Below are positions 17,620 to 25,178 of a stretch of 64,000 bases of DNA, one piece after another (position 1 is the stretch's first letter; every line of letters starts with the position of its first letter). A model generated the notes under the pieces. The model ran no database searches, was not told where the DNA came from, and worked only from the letters and a program-made list of their open reading frames with translations. Source of the DNA: Prevotella melaninogenica (GTDB lineage Bacteria; Bacteroidota; Bacteroidia; Bacteroidales; Bacteroidaceae); NCBI RefSeq assembly GCF_018127965.1, contig NZ_CP072350.1, positions 124,001 through 188,000 of the forward strand, written 5' to 3'. The position numbers and the translations under genes are program-made.

Positions 17620-18453
17620 GTGTGTGTTTGTGTAGCTATGGTAGCTGTTACTACAGGTTGCACAAGCAAGAAAGTTGATGGCGATGACAGTACAACTACT
17701 GATTCTACAGCAGCAGAAGACACTGACACTGTAGATAGCGTTGACTCTGCCACGGAGGTGATTGCTGCTACTCCTATGCCAAAGGCAGCAGACCAATTGT
17801 TTGATGACTTCTTCTTTAACTTTATTGCTAATAAGAAGTTGCAGATGAATCGTATTAAGTTTCCACTGCCTGTAGTCAATGGTACAAAGACTACGGAACT
17901 GACACGTGGAAACTGGAAGATGGATTATTTCTTCCGCAAACAGGGCTATTACACGCTTATCTTTGATAATGAGAAACAGATAAAGTTCTCTAAGTCTACC
18001 GACTTGGATAGTGTCATCGTTGAGAAGATACATTTAAAGAGAGGTACGATAGAGCAGTATTGGTTCGATCATCAGGATGGTAGCTGGAAGTTGAATCAGA
18101 TTCGTAACATCACATTCAAGGATAGTTATAACGCATCTTTCTATACCTTCCTGTCACACTTCTTCGCAACTGGTGGTAAAGGGGCTGTGAAGAGTTCATT
18201 AGCTTATTCTGGTCCAGACCCTAATGGAGAGGAGACAAATGTAGTCAACACGACTATCCCTGCCGAAGAATGGTCATCATTCTTGCCAGAACTTCCACAC
18301 GAAATGATTTATAACATCCTTTATGGTCAGAAGTATTCAGACACTGATCGCAGGATTGTTACCTTCCGTGGGTTGGCTAATGGTGCTGAAACGCAGCTCA
18401 TCTTTAAGCAGAATGGTAAGAGTTGGCGCTTAGAGAAGGTTGTAGCTTATTAA
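17620..18453 (+). CDS. DUF4348-like lipoprotein with an apparent frameshift in its signal peptide
   Basis: The mature domain (about residues 55-277) contains FDDFFFNFIANKKLQMNRIK, FPLPVVNGTK and an immunoglobulin- or NTF2-like beta-rich tail. It resembles Bacteroidota DUF4348 proteins, whose function is unknown. As sequenced, the frame opens only at a GTG (17620) or the ATG at 17638, leaving half a signal peptide. An ATG at 17597 starts MKKLFYLLCVFV but stops at 17633. Removing one GT from the short TG run at 17619-17627 would join the two into a complete lipoprotein signal ending VAVTTGC. The gene may be phase-variable or disrupted, or the read may contain an error. Confidence 0.65.
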   Translation: MCVCVAMVAVTTGCTSKKVDGDDSTTTDSTAAEDTDTVDSVDSATEVIAATPMPKAADQLFDDFFFNFIANKKLQMNRIKFPLPVVNGTKTTELTRGNWKMDYFFRKQGYYTLIFDNEKQIKFSKSTDLDSVIVEKIHLKRGTIEQYWFDHQDGSWKLNQIRNITFKDSYNASFYTFLSHFFATGGKGAVKSSLAYSGPDPNGEETNVVNTTIPAEEWSSFLPELPHEMIYNILYGQKYSDTDRRIVTFRGLANGAETQLIFKQNGKSWRLEKVVAY

Positions 18454-18528
18454 CGAACAGCCCCCTGCCTACCTTGGTAGTGGGTCTTTCTTTAAGCAAT
18501 ATACTCAACAATTTAAAACCTTTTGCTT

Positions 18529-19101
18529 ATGAAAAGTGAACGTCAGAAAGCCTTAGATGGTGAGTTTTTTAATGCTGTTGACCCAGAATTGCAGCAGATA
18601 ATATTACGTACAAAACGCTTATTGCGCAAGTTGAACGATTGCGACTATGCTGACCACGAAAGCAAGCACAGGATTTTTGAGCAGTTATTTGGCTCTATCG
18701 GTGAGCAGATTCATATCGATGTGGATTTTCATTGTGAGTATGGTGTCAATATCCACATGGGGAACTGGGTTGTTATCAATATGAACTGTACGTTTGTAGA
18801 CAATAACCGTATTGATATAGGCAATCATGTTCTAATCGCTTCAGACGTGAAAATCTATACAGCAGCGCATCCTGTCACTGCCAAGGAACGAATGATTCCT
18901 GGTGGAGGATGGAATATCTATGCCCAACCTGTCAAGATAGAAGATGGCGTGTGGATTGGTGGAGGAGCAATTATCCTACCTGGTGTGACGATAGGTCGTA
19001 ATGCTGTAATAGGCGCAGGAGCAGTTGTAACAAAGGACATTCCTGCCAATGCTGTTGCTGTCGGCAGTCCTGCAAAGGTTCTCAGATATCAGGAAGAATA
19101 A
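18529..19101 (+). CDS. Hexapeptide-repeat sugar O-acetyltransferase (Maa/LacA/NodL type)
   Basis: The protein is 190 residues from the ATG at 18529; a TTG six bases upstream is a poorer start. The N-terminal helical part (SERQKALDGEFFNAVDPELQ) is the maltose-acetyltransferase-type domain. The left-handed beta-helix follows, with hexapeptide turns such as INMNCTFVDNNRIDIGNHVLI, VWIGGGAIILPGVTIG and AVIGAGAVVTKDIPANAVAVG. The likely catalytic His is in AAHPV. It uses acetyl-CoA to acetylate a sugar hydroxyl; the natural acceptor is unknown. It stands between the lipoprotein gene and murB. Confidence 0.9.
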   Translation: MKSERQKALDGEFFNAVDPELQQIILRTKRLLRKLNDCDYADHESKHRIFEQLFGSIGEQIHIDVDFHCEYGVNIHMGNWVVINMNCTFVDNNRIDIGNHVLIASDVKIYTAAHPVTAKERMIPGGGWNIYAQPVKIEDGVWIGGGAIILPGVTIGRNAVIGAGAVVTKDIPANAVAVGSPAKVLRYQEE

Positions 19102-19153
19102 ATCCTTGTTATAAACAGAAACAAAGGAAAACGCAAAAACGATATAAGTTAAA

Positions 19154-20164
19154 ATGAGAATAGAGTTTAACTATAGTCTACTAAAACATAATACCTTCGG
19201 CATTGACGCTAAATGTCAGCGTTTTGTCGAATACGAATCAGTAGAGGAAGCACAAGAACTTGTGCGCTCGTTGAAGGAAGACGACTATCCACTACTGATT
19301 CTCGGTGGGGGTAGTAACCTTCTACTCACTGGTGATTTCAGGGGAACCGTACTCCACTCTGGCATCTCTTTTATCGAGCAAATCGACGAAGAACGTGTAC
19401 GTTGTGGGTCTGCTTACGTATGGGATGACTTTGTAGACTATTGCGTTTCTCACGGTCTCTATGGTGCAGAAAACCTTTCTATCATTCCAGGTGAGTGTGG
19501 TGCGAGTGCTGTTCAAAATATCGGAGCCTATGGTGTGGAAGCTAAAGACCTGATTGATGAGGTTGAAGCGGTGGAGATTGCCACTGGTGAAGTGCATCAT
19601 TTCAAGAATGCTGATTGCGAATACAGCTATCGACAGAGTAAGTTTAAGCATGAATGGCGCAATAAGTATCTTATCACATCGGTGACCTATCGCCTTTCTA
19701 AGACTTATCAACCTAAACTCGATTATGGTAATATTCGTGCGGCATTGGCTGAACAAGGCATAGAGAATCCTACTGCAGCAGAACTTCGTCAGACGATTAC
19801 TGACATCCGTAATGCGAAACTTCCTGACCCAAAGAAGATTGGTAATGCGGGTAGTTTCTTTATGAATCCTATTGTTCCTAAGGTCAAATACGAGGAGTTG
19901 GCAGCGCAATATGAACGGATGCCCCACTATACTATTGATGCTGACCATGAGAAGATTCCAGCTGGTTGGATGATTGAACAATGCGGTTGGAAGGGTAAGG
20001 CATTAGGTCCTGCAGGTGTTTACGATAAGCAGGCTTTGGTATTGGTGAACCTTGGTGGTGCAACAGGTGCTGACGTAGTCAGACTCTACCAGACGATTCA
20101 GCATGATGTGAAGGAGAAGTTTGGGATTGAGATACATCCGGAGGTGAATACCTTTCCAAATTAA
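19154..20164 (+). CDS. murB: UDP-N-acetylenolpyruvoylglucosamine reductase (MurB, type I)
   Basis: This 336-residue FAD enzyme reduces UDP-GlcNAc-enolpyruvate to UDP-MurNAc in peptidoglycan synthesis. The FAD-binding region holds NTFGIDAKC, LILGGGSNLLL and IPGECGASAVQNIGAYGVE. The substrate domain has the YRQSKFKH segment and GNAGSFFMNP with the catalytic Ser. The C-terminal IHPEVNTF carries the conserved Glu. It has the full type I layout (E. coli-like, with the extra Tyr loop). It is followed by a GC-rich inverted repeat and then the metallo-hydrolase gene. Confidence 0.95.
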   Translation: MRIEFNYSLLKHNTFGIDAKCQRFVEYESVEEAQELVRSLKEDDYPLLILGGGSNLLLTGDFRGTVLHSGISFIEQIDEERVRCGSAYVWDDFVDYCVSHGLYGAENLSIIPGECGASAVQNIGAYGVEAKDLIDEVEAVEIATGEVHHFKNADCEYSYRQSKFKHEWRNKYLITSVTYRLSKTYQPKLDYGNIRAALAEQGIENPTAAELRQTITDIRNAKLPDPKKIGNAGSFFMNPIVPKVKYEELAAQYERMPHYTIDADHEKIPAGWMIEQCGWKGKALGPAGVYDKQALVLVNLGGATGADVVRLYQTIQHDVKEKFGIEIHPEVNTFPN

Positions 20165-20349
20165 AGCCTCCCCCAACCCCTCCGAAAGGAGGGGAGTGCT
20201 AATGGAGGTAACATAAACAGAAAAAGAAAAGTATTCTTTGAAGAAAGAAGAACTTATAAACAACAATATCCATTGAAGCAAGAAGAACTTATAAGCAACG
20301 AACTATCCATTAAGGGCTCCCCTCCCTTCGGAGGGGTCGGGGGAGGCTT
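20164..20349. repeat. GC-rich interspersed repeat pair with internal direct repeat
   Basis: Outer arms AAGCCTCCCCC (20164-20174) and GGGGGAGGCTT (20339-20349) face each other. Each half also has its own 7-bp hairpin: CCCCTCC-gaaa-GGAGGGG at 20177-20194 and CCCCTCC-cttc-GGAGGGG at 20319-20336. Between them lies a direct repeat of about 36 bp (gaagaacttataa at 20247 and 20282). The right half lies inside the next coding region. A related copy is at about 60505-60552. Confidence 0.85.
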
Positions 20350-21103
20350 CACCTTCCTCGGCACTGGCACCTCCAATGGTGTTCCTGTACTTGGCTGTAG
20401 CTGCGATGTTTGTAAGAGTAAGGACCCACGCGACAACCGATTGCGCACCTCTGCTTTATTGGAAACGGCAAAGACGCGTATTGTCATTGACAGCGGTCCT
20501 GACTTTCGTCAACAGATGCTGCCACAACCTTTCCGTAAGATTGATGGTTTATTGATTACACATATCCACTATGATCATGTAGGAGGGATTGATGATGTAC
20601 GCCCTTATTGTGCATTGGGGGATATAGAGGTATATGCCAACGAAAACACTTGCAATGGTTTACGCCATAACTTCCCTTATTGTTTCACGGACAATCCCTA
20701 TCCAGGAGTTCCAAAACTGAACCTTCATAGTATTCAACCGCATGTAAAGTTTATGATTGGCGACATCGAAGTGATGCCTATCTCTGTAATGCATGGCGAA
20801 CTACCCATCCTTGGTTATCGCTTTGGGAAACTCGCTTATATAACAGATATGAAAACTATTAAGGATGAGGAACTTCCCTATCTTGATGGTGTTGACACTT
20901 TGGTTGTAAACGCTTTGCGCTGGGAACGTGAGCACCACTCCCATCAGTTGATATCTGATGCCATTGATTTCAGTCGAAAGATAGGAGCAAAACGCACTTA
21001 TTTAACCCATCTCACCCATAAGATTGGCTTACATGAAGAGGCACAAAAACTTCTTCCAAATGATATTTTCTTTGCATACGATGGTTTGAAGATTCATTTT
21101 TAA
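20273..21103 (+). CDS. MBL-fold metallo-hydrolase (PhnP-like) with a repeat-derived N-terminus
   Basis: The 276-residue protein has the metallo-beta-lactamase fold. The usual family N-terminus, FTFLGTGTSNGVPVLGC, begins only at about residue 26. The metal site is THIHYDHVGGIDD (about 96-108), with further histidines in VMHGELPILGYRFG and THLTHKIGLHEE. The first 25 residues, including SPPFGGVGGG, are encoded by the intergenic repeat. No ATG or GTG lies near residue 26, so translation probably starts at the TTG at 20273. PhnP relatives are cyclic phosphodiesterases; the substrate here is unknown. Confidence 0.8.
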   Translation: MKQEELISNELSIKGSPPFGGVGGGFTFLGTGTSNGVPVLGCSCDVCKSKDPRDNRLRTSALLETAKTRIVIDSGPDFRQQMLPQPFRKIDGLLITHIHYDHVGGIDDVRPYCALGDIEVYANENTCNGLRHNFPYCFTDNPYPGVPKLNLHSIQPHVKFMIGDIEVMPISVMHGELPILGYRFGKLAYITDMKTIKDEELPYLDGVDTLVVNALRWEREHHSHQLISDAIDFSRKIGAKRTYLTHLTHKIGLHEEAQKLLPNDIFFAYDGLKIHF

Positions 21104-21438
21104 CCGTAGTCGTATTAATGAACCTATAACTACAAAACAAGTTTGTTTTTAGTTTCCTGTCACTTTTAACATTTAAGGTTATATCATTGTAGGATAGCCT
21201 GTTAAGCATCTAAAAAGAGTGACGACAGTGACAGGAAACGTAAACTTTAATATCTTTTTCTCTCCCCTTACCCAAAACCCAAGCCAGTAATTAGTGTGCC
21301 TCTGTGTAAGACATGTCCAAAAACAAAGAAATTTATTTACAAAACGTTCGAAGAAAAGGTAGAAAAATGGGGTAAACATGAGATATTTTAATACCTACGC
21401 AAGTTACTTGTTTTCAAATAGTTGCAAAGAGGCAATCC
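21104..21438. other. Intergenic stretch without a recognised gene
   Basis: This AT-rich sequence after the metallo-hydrolase stop contains the short direct repeat gtcactttt / gtgacaggaaacg (about 21158-21240). No coding region or terminator is evident. Confidence 0.4.
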
Positions 21439-21526
21439 AAAAGGTGCTTAATAAGGGTTCAAAAGGGCGTTAGTAAGACCTCAAAAGGGCATCTTTTGCA
21501 AGCTAAAAGGGCGTTAATTGCAAGCC
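21439..21526 (+). repeat. 22-bp-period dispersed repeat array, copy 2
   Basis: Four consecutive 22-bp units begin AAAAGGTGCTTAAT, AAAAGGGCGTTAGT, AAAAGGGCATCTTT and AAAAGGGCGTTAAT, followed by a decayed fifth unit. They match the unit order of the copies at 30503 and 43745. Confidence 0.9.
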
Positions 21527-21680
21527 TTTTGATGGTCTTTAAAAAATCAATATGTGAAAAATTCGGACAAAAAGGATTTTTCAGAAGTTTGGATTGACAA
21601 GCTCTGCTTTTTGTGTTTAGGATATTAGAAATATCCCACAGAGCAAATCTATGTTTCTTGCTTCAAACTTAGAGTTGCAC

Positions 21681-21730
21681 TGTGTGCCTTATTATAATAG
21701 CTTTTTATCACTCCATATTTCAGAAGAAGC
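21681..21730. mobile_element. Right-end remnant of the ISL3-type MITE
   Basis: The sequence tgtgtgcc, then tatcactccatatttcagaa and gaagc, aligns with the right ends of MITE copies A and B. No matching left end was found upstream, so it looks like a decayed or partial copy. Confidence 0.6.
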
Positions 21731-21817
21731 AGAATTATACATATTGTGGGGGCATGAGATTTGGGTTAAAGGACATAAAAACAGAGTTTTTCATTAGCAT
21801 TTTTCAGATTTTATGAG

Positions 21818-21826
21818 TAACTTTGC
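21818..21826 (+). promoter_or_regulatory. -7 element for hflX
   Basis: TAACTTTGC fits TAnnTTTGC, 81 bp before the hflX ATG. Confidence 0.6.
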
Positions 21827-21906
21827 CATGTGCCAGTGTATACCAGTTCAAACGATAGGGAAGTACACTTTTCAACACAAAAATAAGCAATAATAGAAAT
21901 TACTGA

Positions 21907-23157
21907 ATGAAAGAATTTATCATATCTGACGTCAAGGCGGAAACTGCCATCCTTGTGGGTCTTATTACAAAGGACCAGAATGAGGAGAAGACGAAAGAAT
22001 ATCTTGACGAATTAGAGTTCCTCGCTGATACTGCAGGTGCTGTCACGGTGAAGCGATTCACACAGAGGGTGACAGGTCCAAGTGCTGTTACCTATGTCGG
22101 CAAGGGTAAACTTGAGGAGATAAGAGATTACATCAAGATGATGGAGGACGAGGAGGAGCCTATCGGTATGGTCATCTTCGACGATGAATTGTCGGCAAAG
22201 CAGATGCGTAATATCGAACAGGAACTCGGTGTGAAGATATTAGACCGTACCTCTCTCATCCTCGACATCTTTGCTATGCGCGCCCAAACAGCCAACGCAA
22301 AGACACAGGTAGAGTTGGCACAGTACCGCTATATGCTTCCACGTCTGCAACGTTTGTGGACTCACTTGGAGCGTCAGGGCGGTGGTTCAGGCTCTGGTGG
22401 CGGTAAAGGTTCGGTAGGTCTGCGTGGTCCGGGTGAGACCCAGTTGGAGATGGACCGCCGTATCATCTTGCAGCGTATGACCCTCTTGAAGCAAAGACTT
22501 GCTGAGATTGATAAGCAGAAGGTGACACAGCGTAAGAACCGTGGGCGTATGATTCGTGTTGCCTTGGTGGGTTACACGAACGTGGGTAAGTCAACTACTA
22601 TGAACCTCTTGGCTAAGAGCGAGGTATTTGCAGAGAATAAACTCTTCGCAACACTCGACACAACCGTGCGCAAAGTGGTTGTAGACAATCTTCCTTTCCT
22701 GTTAGCTGACACCGTTGGATTTATCCGTAAGTTACCAACCGACTTGGTTGATTCGTTTAAGTCAACACTCGATGAGGTGCGCGAAGCCGACCTTCTCTTG
22801 CACGTTGTGGACATCTCACATCCTGACTTTGAGGAACAGATACAGGTGGTTAACCAGACATTGTCTGAACTTGGCTGTGCTGACAAGCCATCGATGATTA
22901 TCTTCAACAAGATTGACAACTATCATTGGGTGGAGAAAGAGGAAGACGACCTCACACCAGCAACCAAAGAGAATATCACCTTGGACGAACTGAAGAAGAC
23001 ATGGATGGCTAAGGAGCATGAGAACTGTCTCTTTATTTCAGCCAAGGAAAAGGAGAATATTGACGAGTTCAGAGAGGTACTTTACAAGAAAGTACGCGAA
23101 CTCCACGTGCAGAAGTATCCTTACAATGACTTCCTTTACAATATCGAAGAGGAATAA
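21907..23157 (+). CDS. hflX: Ribosome-associated GTPase HflX
   Basis: This 416-residue GTPase binds the 50S subunit and helps rescue or split stalled ribosomes. The N-terminal HflX domain (about 1-190) includes the Gly-rich linker GGGSGSGGGKGSVGLRGPGETQLE and a coiled coil. The GTPase domain has G1 GYTNVGKST (about 221), G3 DTVGFIRKLP and G4 NKID. The C-terminal tail is longer than in some relatives. It is transcribed from its own promoter and followed by a GGCTAATAAG-rich spacer. Confidence 0.95.
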   Translation: MKEFIISDVKAETAILVGLITKDQNEEKTKEYLDELEFLADTAGAVTVKRFTQRVTGPSAVTYVGKGKLEEIRDYIKMMEDEEEPIGMVIFDDELSAKQMRNIEQELGVKILDRTSLILDIFAMRAQTANAKTQVELAQYRYMLPRLQRLWTHLERQGGGSGSGGGKGSVGLRGPGETQLEMDRRIILQRMTLLKQRLAEIDKQKVTQRKNRGRMIRVALVGYTNVGKSTTMNLLAKSEVFAENKLFATLDTTVRKVVVDNLPFLLADTVGFIRKLPTDLVDSFKSTLDEVREADLLLHVVDISHPDFEEQIQVVNQTLSELGCADKPSMIIFNKIDNYHWVEKEEDDLTPATKENITLDELKKTWMAKEHENCLFISAKEKENIDEFREVLYKKVRELHVQKYPYNDFLYNIEEE

Positions 23158-23277
23158 AGACTCTTGGGCATATTTGCCTTAGTGGGCTTATTTGCCCAAT
23201 TAGGCTAATGGGGCTAATAAGCCTAATATGCCCAATAAGGCTAATAAGGCTAATAACAACAACTAAAAGAAAAGTTT
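23158..23277. repeat. GGCTAATAAG microsatellite-like spacer
   Basis: Short units such as gggctaataa, gcctaatatgcccaat and ggctaataaggctaat alternate in both orientations. The same kind of sequence is at 60570-60715. Confidence 0.75.
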
Positions 23278-25131
23278 ATGCAATATCGTTCCCTTACCTT
23301 TGAAGAGATTGAGATACTCGAGAGCAATAGCTGCTGGGCAGAAGATTGGAGTCGAGTAGAGGTTGCGGAGGACGGATTTCAAGCGAAATTCTTCCACCGT
23401 GTCATGTTCTATGGTGACGTACAGTTGGGAAGTGTCCAGAAAGAAGTCGAGATAACAAAGGGCTTCGTCAAGCATTCTGGTATCAATGATGCTACCCTAC
23501 GCAATGTGACCGTTGGTAACGACTGCCTGATTGAGAAGGTGGGGAATTATATTAATAACTATACAATCGGTGACGACTGCCTCATCTCTAACATCTCTGT
23601 CATGGAGACTACGGAAGGAGCTACCTATGGAGAAGGTAACCTTATCTCGGTATTGAATGAGGTGGGCGACGGCAATGTGATCTTCTTCCACGACCTCAAT
23701 AGCCAGTTTGCAGCCTTTATGGTGAAGCATTTCAACGACAAAGACCTCAAGAATGCTATCCGAAGATTAGTGAAAGAGGAGATTGCTCGTACCAATCCTG
23801 AACGTGGAACAATTGGCAACAATGTGAAGATTGTCAACACAAGGGAGATTACCAACACGGTTATTCAGGACGATTGCGAGATATCTGGTGCAAGTCGTTT
23901 GAGCGATTGTACCATTCTCAGCTCTGAATATGCCAGTGTTTACATCGGTACAGGTGTCATCTGCGAGAACTCTATCATATCAGATGGGTCAAGTATCGTG
24001 AACAGTGTGAAGATGCAAGACTGCTTCGTGGGTGAAGCTTGTCAGATAAGCAATGGCTTTACAGCCTCACAGAGTGTTTTCTTTGCCAATTCCTTTATGT
24101 CAAACGGTGAGGCGTGCGCTGCTTTCTGCGGTCCGTTCTGTGCCTCACATCATAAGAGTTCACTGCTCATTGGTGGTATGTTCTCTTTCTATAATGCAGG
24201 TTCTGGGACCAACTTCTCTAACCATGCCTATAAGATGGGACCAATGCACTGGGGCATCTTGGAGCGTGGAACGAAGACTGCCAGTGGTAGTTATCTGCTC
24301 ATGCCAGCAACGATTGGTACGTTCTCCGTATGTTTCGGTAAGCTGATGCACCACCCTAACACGACTGCCCTACCCTTCTCTTACCTCATTGCAGAGGCTG
24401 ATAAGATGTATCTCGTGCCTGGTCGCAACATCACAACGGTTGGTCTTTATCGTGATATACGCAAGTGGCCAAAGCGTGATATGCGTCCACAGCAGACGCA
24501 GAAGAGTATTGTCAACTTCGATTGGCTATCACCTTACTCTGTTGGAGAGATTCTGCAGGGAAAGAAGATACTTGAGAATCTGCGCCAGGCAAGTGGCGAC
24601 AATGTTTCATCTTATAACTATCATGAATACGTTATCAATGCTACCAGTCTAAGAAAAGGTATCAAATATTATGACATCGCACTACGTATTTACATGGGAG
24701 CGGTACTGAAACGTGCACACAAATGGGGCTTCTTTGGTAAGCCACAGACCGAAGTAGGACTCGGACGATGGGACGACCTCTCTGGTCTTCTGCTCCCAGT
24801 ATCAGAAGAGCGACGCCTCATTGAGGATATCAAGAGCGGTAGTCTTGAAACGATAGAAGAGGTGGTTAACCGCTTCCGAGAAATTAACGAGAACTATCGT
24901 ATCTATCAATGGGCATGGACCTATCGCATGATTTTAGAATACTACGGCATTAATGAGATTTCTCCCGAGGACGATGCACGCATCAAACGGGATTATATCG
25001 AGGCACGCCGTGCATGGATTGCAGAGATTAAAAAGGATGCCGAGAAGGAGTTTGAGATGGGCGATGTAGACAGAGAGGTCTTTGAATCGTTCGTTAATAG
25101 CCTTGATCATGAGGTTGATTTTGAGAATTAA
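23278..25131 (+). CDS. DUF4954 family protein (beta-helix, putative nucleotidyl/acyltransferase-like)
   Basis: This 617-residue protein is typical of Bacteroidota genomes. Residues about 60-270 contain irregular hexapeptide-like turns (GNDCLIEKVGNYINNYTIGDDCLI, IGTGVICENSIISDG), suggesting a left-handed beta-helix related to sugar-nucleotide transferases. The C-terminal 180 residues are helical. The family has no assigned reaction. It is a full-length, intact gene, 47 bp before the M16 peptidase and perhaps cotranscribed with it. Confidence 0.85.
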   Translation: MQYRSLTFEEIEILESNSCWAEDWSRVEVAEDGFQAKFFHRVMFYGDVQLGSVQKEVEITKGFVKHSGINDATLRNVTVGNDCLIEKVGNYINNYTIGDDCLISNISVMETTEGATYGEGNLISVLNEVGDGNVIFFHDLNSQFAAFMVKHFNDKDLKNAIRRLVKEEIARTNPERGTIGNNVKIVNTREITNTVIQDDCEISGASRLSDCTILSSEYASVYIGTGVICENSIISDGSSIVNSVKMQDCFVGEACQISNGFTASQSVFFANSFMSNGEACAAFCGPFCASHHKSSLLIGGMFSFYNAGSGTNFSNHAYKMGPMHWGILERGTKTASGSYLLMPATIGTFSVCFGKLMHHPNTTALPFSYLIAEADKMYLVPGRNITTVGLYRDIRKWPKRDMRPQQTQKSIVNFDWLSPYSVGEILQGKKILENLRQASGDNVSSYNYHEYVINATSLRKGIKYYDIALRIYMGAVLKRAHKWGFFGKPQTEVGLGRWDDLSGLLLPVSEERRLIEDIKSGSLETIEEVVNRFREINENYRIYQWAWTYRMILEYYGINEISPEDDARIKRDYIEARRAWIAEIKKDAEKEFEMGDVDREVFESFVNSLDHEVDFEN

Positions 25132-25178
25132 TCATTACATTCTCTACCCAATTATAACAATAAACAAATACTGATTGT

